DNA from: Sulfurimonadaceae bacterium
GTDB lineage: Bacteria > Campylobacterota > Campylobacteria > Campylobacterales > Sulfurimonadaceae
Length of the DNA stretch: 64,000 nt
Reading direction: 5' to 3'
Assembly (NCBI GenBank): GCA_028683835.1
Contig: JAQUHB010000014.1
Coordinates: 1 to 64,000 of the forward strand
Position numbers and translations under genes: made by a program
Shown here: piece after piece, positions 46,801 to 55,259 of the stretch
Layout: each line of letters opens with the position of its first letter
Position numbering within the stretch: the first letter of the stretch is position 1
Notes under the pieces: model-generated
Databases searched by the model: none
What the model saw: only the letters and a program-made list of their open reading frames with translations
What the model was told of the DNA's origin: nothing

Positions 46801-46984
46801 CTCATTGCTCGCATTTACTTCGGTTTTAATGACCTATTTCGGAGTAAATTACTATCTTGCAGGTATGCACTCATATGCAAAAGGTGATCCGGTGCCAATC
46901 CCTGATTTTGTACCTATTTCATACTTTATAGTATTTGCACTAATAGCCGTTGCTTTTAGAAATAGAAAGATTACAGAAAAGTAG
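43877..46984 (+). CDS. ccsBA: Fused cytochrome c biogenesis protein CcsBA (ResB-CcsA)
   Basis: Exports haem and attaches it to apocytochrome c (system II). The 1035-aa fusion is the form typical of Campylobacterota and Helicobacter. The ResB/CcsB half has N-terminal helices (about 12-30, 48-65, 73-92), a large periplasmic domain, and a membrane helix near residues 425-445. The CcsA half (about 720-1035) has many helices and the tryptophan-rich haem-handling motif WANESWGRYWGWDPKETWA near residue 935. The middle (about 485-720) is a periplasmic segment. It implies extensive use of c-type cytochromes. A DUF2461 gene starts 6 bp after it. Confidence 0.95.
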   Translation: MKKILSFMSSMKTMAVLMLIFAFSIGYATIIENDFGTMTAKADIYNTRWFEVLLGLLAINLFLNIINFKMYRKEKALVLTFHISFFVILIGAAITRYSGFEGMMHIREGQTSSMMQSAEPYVNIKAGNEEDSTMLYLSKRTHNTFDKEIKVDGKTLHIKLVEYIPDAVIKLVEDKNGTPIANMMVTLDGQGQSVQLSKGDSFEAGDLVLDFGSGKKFDKPVVELFVENGKLMISHPMDLKYLKMDDKSSGVSQASTKEEFAIRTLNTYNATNFVLREFYPLATKEVVSDPNVKGKKNAGRDALRFEISDAKESKTVLVYGKKNEFGDDVTAMVDGVNVSVNYGPKILTLPFALKLNHFELSRYPGSMSPSSYASEVTLIDKEQNINEPFKIYMNHILDHRGYRFFQSSYDQDEKGTVLSVNNDPGTTVTYIGYLMLAIGLFGSLLMPNGRFAKLSNKAKKLASSRAVAALLALAFAFSYTSSYADEVNPLIKTVKSFDKAHAALFGELVVQDSDGRMKPLDTLSTEIVNKISRSNSILGLDANQIVLGMMIRPDAWREIKMIRTSNKEINKFIGIGENEKYASFSEFFQSPANMQGYKLAQYAEEASRKAPKDRNQFDKTVLSVDERVNVAFMVYTGSIIKIWPKPNDVNQKWVDTIEALQTFDQESAGKVKDAAVIYFSSIDDAIKTGNWAKANAALDGVKSFQKFYGAAVYPDKNKIRLEILYNHSNIFELLWPLYFLIGFVLLSFSFVKILKPSFNLKILSKSAMSLLIVFFIAHTLGLAVRWYISGHAPWSNGFESMVYIAWATVLAGFIFSRHSPITLASTSILAGLILFVAHLSWMDPKVTNLVPVLQSYWLDIHVSMITASYGFLGLGALLGFITVLLFALRNSKNEERINSSILELNAINEMSLLIGLAMLTVGNFLGGVWANESWGRYWGWDPKETWALVTILVYAVVVHIRFIKALYTPFSYSVISLLAFTSVLMTYFGVNYYLAGMHSYAKGDPVPIPDFVPISYFIVFALIAVAFRNRKITEK

Positions 46985-46990
46985 TCTAAA

Positions 46991-47701
46991 ATGGAATTTA
47001 ACGGATTTTCAAAAGAGGTGATCCCTTTTTTAAAAGAGATCCGTGACAATAATAACAAAGAGTGGTTTTTAACTCAAAAATCACGTTACGAAAAACTTAT
47101 TTTGAACCCCTCTCGCGACTTTGTCGAAGAGATGGGTGAACACCTCATGGCCATTGAACCCTCCATCAACGCAATTCCTAAAATCAACGCTTCACTCTTT
47201 CGTATCTATAAAGATATACGAAGAAATAAAACTGCTCTGAGTGATCCCATTAAAACACGTGTCGGTTATATTTTTTGGCAAGGCAGGGGCAAACGTCTTC
47301 AAAGTAGCAGTTTCTATCTGCATTATGGCATTGATGAACTTTTTGTATCAGTGGGGATAAGATGGTTTGAAAAAGAGATGCTTGATACTTATCGTGCATA
47401 TATAAAAGATGAGACGAAGAGAGAAGCATTAGTCTCAATCTTAAAAGAGTTAGAGTATAAAGGTTATAAAACCTTAGAGCCTTCGATGAAAAGATATCCC
47501 AAAGGGTTTACAAAAGAGATGTCCCATGCAGAGCTTTCTCTCTATAAGGAGATGGCTGCTTATAAAAAATATGATTCTCACTTGATAGAAGAGGGAGAGA
47601 AGTTGATAGAGACGTTATATAAAGACTATGAGGTGATGGCAGAGTTACAAAAATGGATATATGAGATGAGTATATCGGGTAAAAAAATAGGATCAAAGTG
47701 A
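46991..47701 (+). CDS. DUF2461 family protein
   Basis: A 236-aa cytoplasmic protein of the DUF2461 (TIGR02453) family, recognised by FLKEIRDNNNKEWFLTQKSR near the N-terminus, FRIYKDIRRNKTALSDPIKT, and KRYPKGF near residue 176. No function is established for the family. It probably shares the ccsBA transcript, though nothing else links the two. Its end overlaps the convergent small membrane protein gene by 9 bp. Confidence 0.88.
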   Translation: MEFNGFSKEVIPFLKEIRDNNNKEWFLTQKSRYEKLILNPSRDFVEEMGEHLMAIEPSINAIPKINASLFRIYKDIRRNKTALSDPIKTRVGYIFWQGRGKRLQSSSFYLHYGIDELFVSVGIRWFEKEMLDTYRAYIKDETKREALVSILKELEYKGYKTLEPSMKRYPKGFTKEMSHAELSLYKEMAAYKKYDSHLIEEGEKLIETLYKDYEVMAELQKWIYEMSISGKKIGSK

Positions 47702-48058
47702 TTCTGTTTTACTCTTTTGTACCACTTTCGTATGGATCTCTTCTATGGAGCTTAGTTTGTGAATAATGTAATATTTTTGTAAGAGTTGATAGAGTTTATT
47801 TTCATTAAATCTCCAAAAATGTTTTTCATCAAAATCACGGTGTGATCTCATCAAGATAAAGAGCTCTTTATGCGTTGGTGGAGTAGAACTTGTTTGGATA
47901 ATATCAATCATGATAAATGTCAGTTGATCTACAGCTTCTTGAGTGTTATCATCATCTTCGAGTTGTTTATTTGGCATAAACTTATACAGTTTCCAAGTGC
48001 TAAAAATCAAAGCGAGAGCAAAAGCTCCCATCATGATTGATGGGAGGTGTTCTTTCAT
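47693..48058 (-). CDS. Small membrane protein downstream of dnaJ
   Basis: A 121-aa protein I cannot name. It has one N-terminal membrane helix (about 7-25) and a soluble part rich in Gln, Lys, His and aromatic residues that is predicted largely helical. The N-terminus is short, so the orientation is uncertain. Its ATG overlaps the dnaJ stop (4 bp), so it is translated with dnaJ. It may be a small partner conserved in relatives; a database search would settle that. Confidence 0.65.
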   Translation of the reverse strand: MKEHLPSIMMGAFALALIFSTWKLYKFMPNKQLEDDDNTQEAVDQLTFIMIDIIQTSSTPPTHKELFILMRSHRDFDEKHFWRFNENKLYQLLQKYYIIHKLSSIEEIHTKVVQKSKTESL

Positions 48059-49179
48059 TTAAACCACTTTTTCATTTTTTCAATTGCAGAATCTAAAACA
48101 CCTTCATGCGGTTTTGACTCAATACCAAAAGATTCTTGAAGTTTTAAGAGAAGTTCTTTTTGGTTTTCGTTTAGCTTTTTAGGATAAGTGATGTTGACTT
48201 GAGCGATAAGATCACCTTTACCATGCCCGTGGACATCTTCGATACCTTCATTTCTGAATTTAAAGTGCTGTTTATCGCGAGTTCCCACATCAAGTTGAAG
48301 TTTCAACTCACCTGTTAAAGATGGAATAGTAATCTCATCTCCAGTGATTGCCTGAGTAAAGAATACAGGGATCTCGATATAAACATCATTTTCACTTCTT
48401 ACAAAATGTTTATCTGCTTTAACACTAAATGTTACATATAAGTCCCCACGACGACCGTTTTTACCAATATTTCCACGTCCGCCTACTCTTAAGCGATTAC
48501 CGTTGTCTATCCCCTTTGGAACATTGATCTTGACGCTGTCTTTGACTTCTGTATATCCATGACCAGAACAATCACTACATTTTTCAGATGGTTTACTTCC
48601 TTCACCTTGACATGCAGGGCAGGTCTGAGAAAAAGTCATAAAGCCTTGGCGTACATACACTTGACCTTTGCCTTGACATTGGTTACATGTAGAGAGCTTT
48701 CCATCTTTTGCGCCCGTACCTTTACAGCTTGAACAGGATGATTTATATTTGTAATTAATCTCTTTTTCACAGCCAAAGACTGCTTCGTTGAAGCTGATAC
48801 TCATATCAACGTTCATATCAAGAGGGTATTTGTCCATATCTGAGCGTGAACGTCTTTGTCCGCCGCTGCCAAAACCACCGTTAAACATCTCTTCAAAGAT
48901 ACTTCCAAGATCTTCAAAACCGCCCATGCCTGAACTGCGTCTGCCGCCACCGCCTTGGAGTCCCTCTTTACCGTATCTGTCATAGACTGCTCTTTGTTGT
49001 TCGTCGCTGAGTGTTTGGTAGGCTTCATTGATATATTTAAATTTTGTCTCAGCTTCAGTATCACCCTGATTTTTATCAGGATGGTACTCTTTGGCAAGTC
49101 TTCTGTAAGCTTTTTTAATGATCGTCTGATCCGCATTTTTGTCGATCTGTAATATTTCGTAGTAACTTAGATTTTCCAA
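48055..49179 (-). CDS. dnaJ: Chaperone DnaJ
   Basis: Hsp40 co-chaperone that stimulates DnaK. The 374-aa product has a J domain (3-70, with HPD in AKEYHPDKNQGD), a Gly/Phe/Arg-rich linker (about 75-125), four CxxCxGxG zinc repeats (CSSCKGTG, CNQCQGKG, CPACQGEG, CSDCSGHG) and the C-terminal substrate domains. The frame is open for another 41 codons upstream, but the family N-terminus ENLSYYEILQIDKNAD follows a TTG here, with GGAG about seven bases before it, and this gives normal DnaJ length. Confidence 0.95.
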   Translation of the reverse strand: MENLSYYEILQIDKNADQTIIKKAYRRLAKEYHPDKNQGDTEAETKFKYINEAYQTLSDEQQRAVYDRYGKEGLQGGGGRRSSGMGGFEDLGSIFEEMFNGGFGSGGQRRSRSDMDKYPLDMNVDMSISFNEAVFGCEKEINYKYKSSCSSCKGTGAKDGKLSTCNQCQGKGQVYVRQGFMTFSQTCPACQGEGSKPSEKCSDCSGHGYTEVKDSVKINVPKGIDNGNRLRVGGRGNIGKNGRRGDLYVTFSVKADKHFVRSENDVYIEIPVFFTQAITGDEITIPSLTGELKLQLDVGTRDKQHFKFRNEGIEDVHGHGKGDLIAQVNITYPKKLNENQKELLLKLQESFGIESKPHEGVLDSAIEKMKKWFK

Positions 49180-49204
49180 AAATAGTCTCCATAATTTTTT
49201 TAAA

Positions 49205-49210
49205 ATTATA
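49205..49210 (-). promoter_or_regulatory. Predicted -10 box for dnaJ
   Basis: TATAAT on the - strand (ATTATA on +), 26 bases before the TTG start. It also argues for the shorter dnaJ start, since the longer open frame would begin upstream of this promoter. Confidence 0.5.
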
Positions 49211-49254
49211 ACGAAAATAGTTGATACCTTACTTATAGGTTTACGATAAAGGGC

Positions 49255-49260
49255 TATAAT
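49255..49260 (+). promoter_or_regulatory. Predicted -10 box for the sulfatase-like membrane protein gene
   Basis: TATAAT 27 bases before the GTG start at 49287, in the divergent region shared with dnaJ. Confidence 0.5.
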
Positions 49261-49286
49261 AAGCAAAATTATCACAAGGTATTTGA

Positions 49287-51290
49287 GTGCTAAAAATTCC
49301 ACGTTTACTTCGTTTTCTAACTGTTTTCATTATTTGTATGACTTTGCTTTTGACTCTTTTTAGAGTTTCATTCTATTTCTATTTTGTTGATCCTCTTTCG
49401 CATTTAAGTAATTATGACTTTTGGATGGCTTTATGGCTGGGAAGTCGGTTTGATCTTCGTATGATCGTCATTATGGTTGCACCTCTCTTTTTTCTTGGTT
49501 GGGTCCCTTTTCTTTCACCGTTTAAAGGAAAAATGGTAAAAACTTTTTGGCTTGCTTATTTAGGCCTCATGTTTGCTACTTTTATGCTTTTTTATGCAGT
49601 TGATGTAGGATATTATGCTTATTTAGGTACTAGACTTGATTTTACTTCAACAAGACTTTTAGTTGATTTTACAACATCGATGGAGATGGTTTGGGAAAGT
49701 TATCCAGTTGTGTGGATCGTTGTCGCCTATCTTTCTATCACCGCTTTTTTTCTTTTTTTAGTAAATGGATATATTTCAAAACTTCAAAAAACTCGAGTAC
49801 AAGAATATACTTGGAAATTTAAAATTATTATCGGTTTTGTAAGCTTTTTTATTATGTTTGCTCTTGGTTGGGGAAAACTTGAACAGTATCCTTTACGTTG
49901 GTCGGATGCTTCTTTTTCAAAACATCCTTTTGCTTCTCAATTGACTTATAATCCTATCCATTATTTTTTCGATACTTGGAAAAACGGGCGTGCTTCTTAT
50001 GATATTAAAAAGGTCAAGGCACATTATGATGTGATGGCAGATTATCTTGGAGTTGTGCATAAAGATAAAGCAAACCTCAATTTTAAACGCGAAGCTAAAC
50101 CGACTTTGACTGTAGGTACGAAGCCAAATATCGTTATCGTCATCATGGAATCTTTTGCTTCATATAAATCAAGTGTATCGGGAAATCCTATCGATCCTTC
50201 ACCATATCTCAAAGAGTATGCAGACAAAGGATGGTATTTTAAAAACTTTTATACTCCGACTGTAGGAACAGCTAGAAGTATCTATGCAACACTCACATCT
50301 TTGCCAGATGTCGAGCTTCACGGAACGTCAAGTCGTAATCCGCTAATCGTGAATCAACATTCAATTTTTGAAGATTTTAAAGGATATAAAAAACTTTATT
50401 TTATTGGTGGTTCAGCATCTTGGGGTAATATCCGAGGAATGCTCAATGAGTCTATGGATAATCTTGATTTGTATGAAGAGGAAAGATATAGCGCACCTAG
50501 AACAGATGTCTGGGGAATCTCTGATGCTGATTTGGCACTAGAATCGAGTAAAGTTTTAGCGCAAGAGAAAGAGCCTTTTGTAGCTATTATTCAGACTTCA
50601 GGAAATCATAGACCATACACGATCCCTGCAAATGACCATGGATTTAAGATCCGCACAGATGTGAGTTTGGCAGAAGTGAAAAAATATGGATTTGCTTCAC
50701 TTGAAGAATATAACTCATTTAGATTTTTGGATTATTCTGTCGGACTGTTCATGAGTGAAGCTAAAAAAAGCGCTTACTATAAAAACACAATTTTTGTATT
50801 TTGGGGAGATCATGGGATAGATGGCTACTCACAGCATGTACCGCCAGCTGAGAGTAGTTCAAACCTTGCTCTTGGTTCTTACCGCGTCCCGTTTGTGATC
50901 TATTCTCCGATGATCAAAGATCCTAAAGTGGTAGATACGGTGATGTCAGAGCTTGACGCAGTTCCTTCTGTGGCTTCGCTTGCAGGCATCGATTATACGG
51001 CGACAACTTTGGGGCGTAATGTATTCGATCCGAAGTTTAAAGATAGTCATTATGCATATATTATGTTAAACAGAGCAGATCCAAGATTTGGGGTCATAGG
51101 AGATAAATATTGTTATAAGACAGATGGCAAGTTTGAAGGATTATATGATATCCACAGTAAAGAGCCGATGGTAGATCACAGAAGTGAGCATCCAGAACTC
51201 TTCGCAAAGATGAAAGAGTTAACACAATCGATCTATGAAACAGCCAAATATATTCCTTATTTTAACAAACGTAAAGACGCTCACGAATAA
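49287..51290 (+). CDS. LtaS/MdoB-like membrane sulfatase-fold protein
   Basis: A 667-aa inner-membrane protein with about five N-terminal helices (to about residue 200) and a large periplasmic alkaline phosphatase/sulfatase-fold domain (about 275-610). Visible landmarks are PNIVIVIMESFASY, the likely nucleophile Thr in TPTVGTARSIYATLTSLP, IIQTSGNHRPY and FVFWGDHGI. Such proteins transfer phosphoglycerol or phosphoethanolamine to envelope glycans or lipids (LtaS, MdoB/OpgB). The acceptor is unknown here. The start is GTG, six bases after AAGGT. The 3' end overlaps truA by 10 bp, convergently. Confidence 0.87.
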   Translation: MLKIPRLLRFLTVFIICMTLLLTLFRVSFYFYFVDPLSHLSNYDFWMALWLGSRFDLRMIVIMVAPLFFLGWVPFLSPFKGKMVKTFWLAYLGLMFATFMLFYAVDVGYYAYLGTRLDFTSTRLLVDFTTSMEMVWESYPVVWIVVAYLSITAFFLFLVNGYISKLQKTRVQEYTWKFKIIIGFVSFFIMFALGWGKLEQYPLRWSDASFSKHPFASQLTYNPIHYFFDTWKNGRASYDIKKVKAHYDVMADYLGVVHKDKANLNFKREAKPTLTVGTKPNIVIVIMESFASYKSSVSGNPIDPSPYLKEYADKGWYFKNFYTPTVGTARSIYATLTSLPDVELHGTSSRNPLIVNQHSIFEDFKGYKKLYFIGGSASWGNIRGMLNESMDNLDLYEEERYSAPRTDVWGISDADLALESSKVLAQEKEPFVAIIQTSGNHRPYTIPANDHGFKIRTDVSLAEVKKYGFASLEEYNSFRFLDYSVGLFMSEAKKSAYYKNTIFVFWGDHGIDGYSQHVPPAESSSNLALGSYRVPFVIYSPMIKDPKVVDTVMSELDAVPSVASLAGIDYTATTLGRNVFDPKFKDSHYAYIMLNRADPRFGVIGDKYCYKTDGKFEGLYDIHSKEPMVDHRSEHPELFAKMKELTQSIYETAKYIPYFNKRKDAHE

Positions 51291-52006
51291 AAAATTTTAG
51301 CCAGATACAGCCCATTTGACGGGGCTGGTTTGAAGGAGATTTTTTGCTTACACAAGAGTTGATTTTCTAAATCTTCGATTTTATATTTTTCGCTGTTTAA
51401 CCCAAGTAGCATTCCCACCATTAAACGTATCTGCGAGCGGAGAAATCCGTTTGCTTCAAAATAGAGAACTATAAACCCTTTATGCTCATATACATAGGCT
51501 TTATAGATAGTGCGGATAGTTGTTTTATTATCACTGCCTTTTTTGTAAAAGCCCTCAAAATTGTGTGTTCCTTCGAAATTCTTTATCGCGCTTTGAAGCA
51601 GTTTGATATCAATTTTTTCTACAAACGTGATGAACTCGTCATAAAAAGGGTTGCTTTTTCCTTCTTTCAAGATATATCGATACACTCTTCGCTTAGCACT
51701 GTATCTTGCGTGAAAATCATCTCCTACACTTTCAATCTTTCTTACATGTAAAGAGTTTGGAAGTTTTAGATTCATCACATCTTGGAGTTTATTTGTGTCA
51801 GTCCAAAAAGGGGGAAGATCAAAGTGGATCACTTGTCCAGTAGCGTGAACACCTCTGTCTGTACGCCCTGAGGCTTCTATTTTTGTTTCTATGCCGAGTG
51901 AGGAGAGTACATCTTGGAGAGTTCCATTTACAGTAGTTTCTCGCTCTTGAATCTGTGAGCCATAAAACTTTGTTCCGTTGTAGGCGATGGTAGCTTTGAC
52001 TCTCAA
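51281..52006 (-). CDS. truA: tRNA pseudouridine(38-40) synthase
   Basis: Makes pseudouridine in the anticodon arm of tRNAs. The 241-aa protein has IAYNGTKFYGSQ near the N-terminus, catalytic Asp50 in ASGRTDRGVHATGQ, and FLRSQIRLMVGMLLG near the C-terminus. It is the last gene of a reverse run whose neighbours all overlap, and it overlaps lptF by 4 bp. The uppS-pilD-lptF-truA order is shared with Campylobacter as I remember it. Confidence 0.96.
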   Translation of the reverse strand: MRVKATIAYNGTKFYGSQIQERETTVNGTLQDVLSSLGIETKIEASGRTDRGVHATGQVIHFDLPPFWTDTNKLQDVMNLKLPNSLHVRKIESVGDDFHARYSAKRRVYRYILKEGKSNPFYDEFITFVEKIDIKLLQSAIKNFEGTHNFEGFYKKGSDNKTTIRTIYKAYVYEHKGFIVLYFEANGFLRSQIRLMVGMLLGLNSEKYKIEDLENQLLCKQKISFKPAPSNGLYLAKIFYS

Positions 52007-53022
52007 AAGCGCTCTAGTATTTTTCTTTTATAAATAGTATAAGTTACGATCAACCAAGTCAAAGAAACAACAGGCATAGTGTAGAAACTTATAATATCAA
52101 TCAATCCTATCGTTGCTCCGTAATAAATGACGATAGCAAGGAATAACGCAAGATAGACATAACTTTTTTGGTGTCTTGCATGCACGATCCCCATAGCCGC
52201 TACGAAAAAGAGTGAAATAATAGGAAAAATACTCAGGAGTACATCGGTGATAAACATATGACGCTTGCTATCAGCTCTGTCGCTGCTGAGCCAGTATTCA
52301 ATCGGCTTTCTGTAAGTACTCAGATCTGTTTTCATCATATCATTGATGATGATGGTCTGATAGTCAATTTGTGAAAGAGTATCTTGCGTATAACTGTATC
52401 CATTGCCTGTGCTCAGTTTGAGTTTTAAAACTCCATTTTGATTTATTACTTCAGCTTTTGAAGCATTGAGTAAAATCTCATTTTGCTTTTCTTTGTTAAA
52501 TAAAAAGACATCGCCAAAAGTTCCATCAGGATTATTATGTCCTACATATAAAAGCCAGTTGCCAAAGTTATTTCCAAATTCGGAAGCTTTGATATTGAAT
52601 TTTGCTTCACTTTTTTTGTATGAAACAAAATTACTTGAAAGTACCGTTGCATGAGGAAATAGAACGAAAAAATCAAAACTTAGTAGAATACACAAAAGTA
52701 TTGCAGGTTTAAGAAGTGTTTTGATAATAAAATCGGGTTCTATACCAAGTGCGAAAATCACGATCATTTCGTTATCGTTTGAAAGACGAAATAGTGTGAG
52801 AGTTGCAGAGATAAAAAATGTGATGGGAAGTGTATAAAAAAGAATTTCAGGTAATACGAAAAGATAAAGTTTCACCATTTCACCAAAAGTGAGTTGGATA
52901 ATAGCCGTATAAGTTGCTAGTTTTATCATGAAGATCACAGAAGCGATGGCAAAAAGCGGCAAAAAAATCGATAAAAAGAGAATCGAAAAGTTTTTAATGA
53001 TATATCTCTTTAGTTTATGCAT
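52003..53022 (-). CDS. lptF: LptF/LptG family permease
   Basis: A 339-aa YjgP/YjgQ-family inner-membrane protein of the lipopolysaccharide export machine (LptBFGC). It has three N-terminal helices (about 14-36, 46-75, 98-118), a periplasmic beta-jellyroll (about 125-255) and three C-terminal helices (from about 265). It overlaps both neighbours (4 and 8 bp). LptF and LptG are hard to tell apart by eye; I chose lptF because that is the usual call in this gene order. Confidence 0.85.
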   Translation of the reverse strand: MHKLKRYIIKNFSILFLSIFLPLFAIASVIFMIKLATYTAIIQLTFGEMVKLYLFVLPEILFYTLPITFFISATLTLFRLSNDNEMIVIFALGIEPDFIIKTLLKPAILLCILLSFDFFVLFPHATVLSSNFVSYKKSEAKFNIKASEFGNNFGNWLLYVGHNNPDGTFGDVFLFNKEKQNEILLNASKAEVINQNGVLKLKLSTGNGYSYTQDTLSQIDYQTIIINDMMKTDLSTYRKPIEYWLSSDRADSKRHMFITDVLLSIFPIISLFFVAAMGIVHARHQKSYVYLALFLAIVIYYGATIGLIDIISFYTMPVVSLTWLIVTYTIYKRKILERF

Positions 53023-53833
53023 ACAGTGTTTCCAAATAGGCGTAGATTTGTGTATCTAAAAGATAAGTTATAAAAGTTCCCATGGCCAAAAATGGGATAA
53101 ATGGAACTCTTTGCTCTTCAAGACTTCTACCTTGAACATAGAGCATAACAGGCAAAGCTAAAACAGCTGCGACAAAGATAGATACAAGAGCGAGTTTGAT
53201 ACCCAAAAGTGCTCCCATCGTTGCGGCCACCATAATATCAGCTTCTCCCATCGCTTCGATAAATGGATAAGTTTGATAGTTTTTTGTCCATGAAGTCTGC
53301 GTTCTCTTCGCTTTTGAATGAGCAATTGAGGTCAAAATATATGAAAGTGAAAACCTCAGTAGTGTAAAACCTCCTGCAAAGAGCAGGGCATTTTCTAAAT
53401 TGAGTACAAACATACTAAAACTATATGCACTTAAAATCGCAAATAAAATGGCCAAAAGATTAAGGCTATCGGGTGCCATTTTATACTTAAAGTCTATCAT
53501 AGAAAGAGCAAGCAACATTAAAAATGTGAGTGCCACAAAAGCAGAAGAGAGAGTAATTCCTATTTTATAGGCGATAGTAAAAAAGAGAACTCCACTTAAA
53601 AGCTCGATGATCGGATACTGTGAAGAGATCGGAGATTTACAAAACGCACATTTTCCGCCTAAAAAGAGCCATGAAAAAAGTGGAATATTGTGCCAAGGCT
53701 TCAGTGGTGTGCTACATGTAAAACAATGTGAGGCTGGAAATGCAATATTTTCATCACGGGGAATACGTAAAATAACGACATTCAAAAAAGAGCCGATAAG
53801 CGTGCCAAAAAGAAATACAATAAAAAGTTCCAT
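53015..53833 (-). CDS. pilD: Prepilin peptidase (A24 family)
   Basis: Cleaves and methylates type IV pilin-like precursors. The 272-aa polytopic protein has the N-terminal GTLIGSFLNVVILRIP and two CxxC pairs (CFTC and CAFC) of the methyltransferase zinc site. Catalytic aspartates lie in SMIDFKYKMAPD and in AMGEADIMVAATMG; the second motif is GEAD where textbook enzymes have GxGD. About seven helices follow. Its presence implies type IV pili, a type II system or DNA-uptake pili elsewhere. It overlaps lptF by 8 bp. Confidence 0.93.
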   Translation of the reverse strand: MELFIVFLFGTLIGSFLNVVILRIPRDENIAFPASHCFTCSTPLKPWHNIPLFSWLFLGGKCAFCKSPISSQYPIIELLSGVLFFTIAYKIGITLSSAFVALTFLMLLALSMIDFKYKMAPDSLNLLAILFAILSAYSFSMFVLNLENALLFAGGFTLLRFSLSYILTSIAHSKAKRTQTSWTKNYQTYPFIEAMGEADIMVAATMGALLGIKLALVSIFVAAVLALPVMLYVQGRSLEEQRVPFIPFLAMGTFITYLLDTQIYAYLETLYA

Positions 53834-54510
53834 TAGTTGAGTCCTCCAAATCTACGTTCTCTTGCACTAAACTGATCTATAATCTTACTGAGCTCTTTGG
53901 CAGTAAAGTCTGGCCAGAGTGTATCAACGAAAAAGAGTTCCGCGTAAGAGAGCTGCCAAAGTAAAAAGTTGGAGATTCTATGATCTCCACCGGTTCGAAT
54001 CATGATGTCTACTTCATCTTTGCAGTCAAGAGCGTTAGAAAACATCTCTTCAGTGATATCTTTTTTTTCATTTTTGAGTTGATTGACTGCTCGGAGTATT
54101 TCATCGTGAGCACCATAATTGAGAGCTAAACTTTGTACAAGACCATCACAATCTGCAGTTTTTTCTTCTACTTTTTTTATTAACTTTTGCAGTGATTTTG
54201 AAAAGGCGCGAGTATCGCCGATGGCTTCGAACTTTACATTGTTTTTTATATACTCTTCGAGCTCATTTTTAAGATAATGTTCAAGAAGTTTCATTAAAAA
54301 TTCAACTTCAAGGCGAGGACGTTTCCAGTTTTCCGTAGAAAAAGCGTACAAGGTGAGGCGTTCTATATCTTTGTGTTTAGAGCAAAATTTCGTGATCTCC
54401 CGAACTGTTTTTGCTCCCTCTTCATGTCCTTTGACTCTTTTTTCGCCTCGTGTTTCAGCCCAACGACCATTTCCATCCATAATGATGGCTACATGTAAGG
54501 CTTGTTTCAT
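53833..54510 (-). CDS. uppS: Isoprenyl transferase (undecaprenyl diphosphate synthase)
   Basis: A cis-prenyltransferase that makes the lipid carrier for peptidoglycan and LPS. The 225-aa protein has the signature HVAIIMDGNGRWAE with catalytic Asp12, LYAFSTENWKRP, SLALNYGAHDEI and IRTGGDHRISNFLLWQLSYAE. It shares one base with the pilD start and overlaps the upstream hypothetical by 4 bp. Confidence 0.96.
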   Translation of the reverse strand: MKQALHVAIIMDGNGRWAETRGEKRVKGHEEGAKTVREITKFCSKHKDIERLTLYAFSTENWKRPRLEVEFLMKLLEHYLKNELEEYIKNNVKFEAIGDTRAFSKSLQKLIKKVEEKTADCDGLVQSLALNYGAHDEILRAVNQLKNEKKDITEEMFSNALDCKDEVDIMIRTGGDHRISNFLLWQLSYAELFFVDTLWPDFTAKELSKIIDQFSARERRFGGLN

Positions 54511-55259
54511 GCGTTGATATCCAAGAGAGAGTTTGTTTGAAACTGATAAAGAGCGTCTATATTTTCTCTTACATGCAAGGTGATTTTATATCTGATATCT
54601 TTCAAATTTGCTTCCAAAAAAAGTTTAGTTGTTATAAATGCTACGTCTAAATCTATGAAAATTTCATCCTCTATAAACATAATAGTTCCCGATATCGGAC
54701 CGAGTTTAAGAAGAGCTGCATAAAAATCCAGCTGGGATTTTTTTGTGGTTTTATTGTAGCGTTTTTTCATTTGAAAAACCCCAAAAGAGTGCCCAAATAA
54801 GAGAGGAATTGTAATCGTATTTTGCATAAGCGATAAAAGAAGATTTGAAACTTGAGTGAAATCATCTTTTGACACGGCAGTTGAGAGATGATCCAAAAGC
54901 GTAGTTTTAAAACTTTCTATCGTTTTGTTTCCGCTTAGGAGTTCATGTAACTCTTTAGTATCAAATTTTAAAGAGAGATTTTGAAGTTCTTGGAGTATCT
55001 TCGGCTGTTGTAAAAATTTTGAGATGATAAGTGTCTCATGTGGTTTAGTGCTTAGCTCGACCCAATATTTTGAGCCATTTTGAAGTGGTTTTTCTGAGAA
55101 AGCAGTTAGGTTTTTTGTTGGAGTTTCTAAGAGATATTTTCCATCACCCAATAATTTTGAGACATCAACAGCCAATAGTTTTATGAGTGCTTTTGCCTCC
55201 GTAGGAGAAGCAGAAGCGAGTTTGAGTATATTTGAGAGTTCAGTAACTGAAAAACTCAT
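54507..55259 (-). CDS. Uncharacterised protein between coaBC and uppS
   Basis: A 250-aa soluble protein I cannot assign. The N-terminal half is helical and rich in Leu, Ser and Lys (SPTEAKALIKLLAVD). The C-terminal half (about 150-250) is beta-rich, with GPISGTIMFIEDEIFIDLDVAF. No signal peptide, membrane helix or metal motif is seen. A domain that ends in paired beta strands recalls the C-terminal domain of flagellar hook-length control proteins, but this is only an impression. It overlaps coaBC and uppS by 4 bp each, so it is firmly part of this operon. Confidence 0.7.
   Translation of the reverse strand: MSFSVTELSNILKLASASPTEAKALIKLLAVDVSKLLGDGKYLLETPTKNLTAFSEKPLQNGSKYWVELSTKPHETLIISKFLQQPKILQELQNLSLKFDTKELHELLSGNKTIESFKTTLLDHLSTAVSKDDFTQVSNLLLSLMQNTITIPLLFGHSFGVFQMKKRYNKTTKKSQLDFYAALLKLGPISGTIMFIEDEIFIDLDVAFITTKLFLEANLKDIRYKITLHVRENIDALYQFQTNSLLDINA

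Noticed and set aside
49180-49302. Longer dnaJ start with a hydrophobic N-terminus (possible membrane-anchored DnaJ)
   Set aside because: The extra 41 residues overlap the divergent promoter region, including a good TATAAT for dnaJ. The TTG at 49179 has a well-placed GGAG and gives standard DnaJ length.
53215-53265. GEAD in place of GxGD in the prepilin peptidase taken as an inactive site
   Set aside because: The catalytic aspartate itself is kept, the other aspartate motif is normal, and I believe related Campylobacterota enzymes have the same form.
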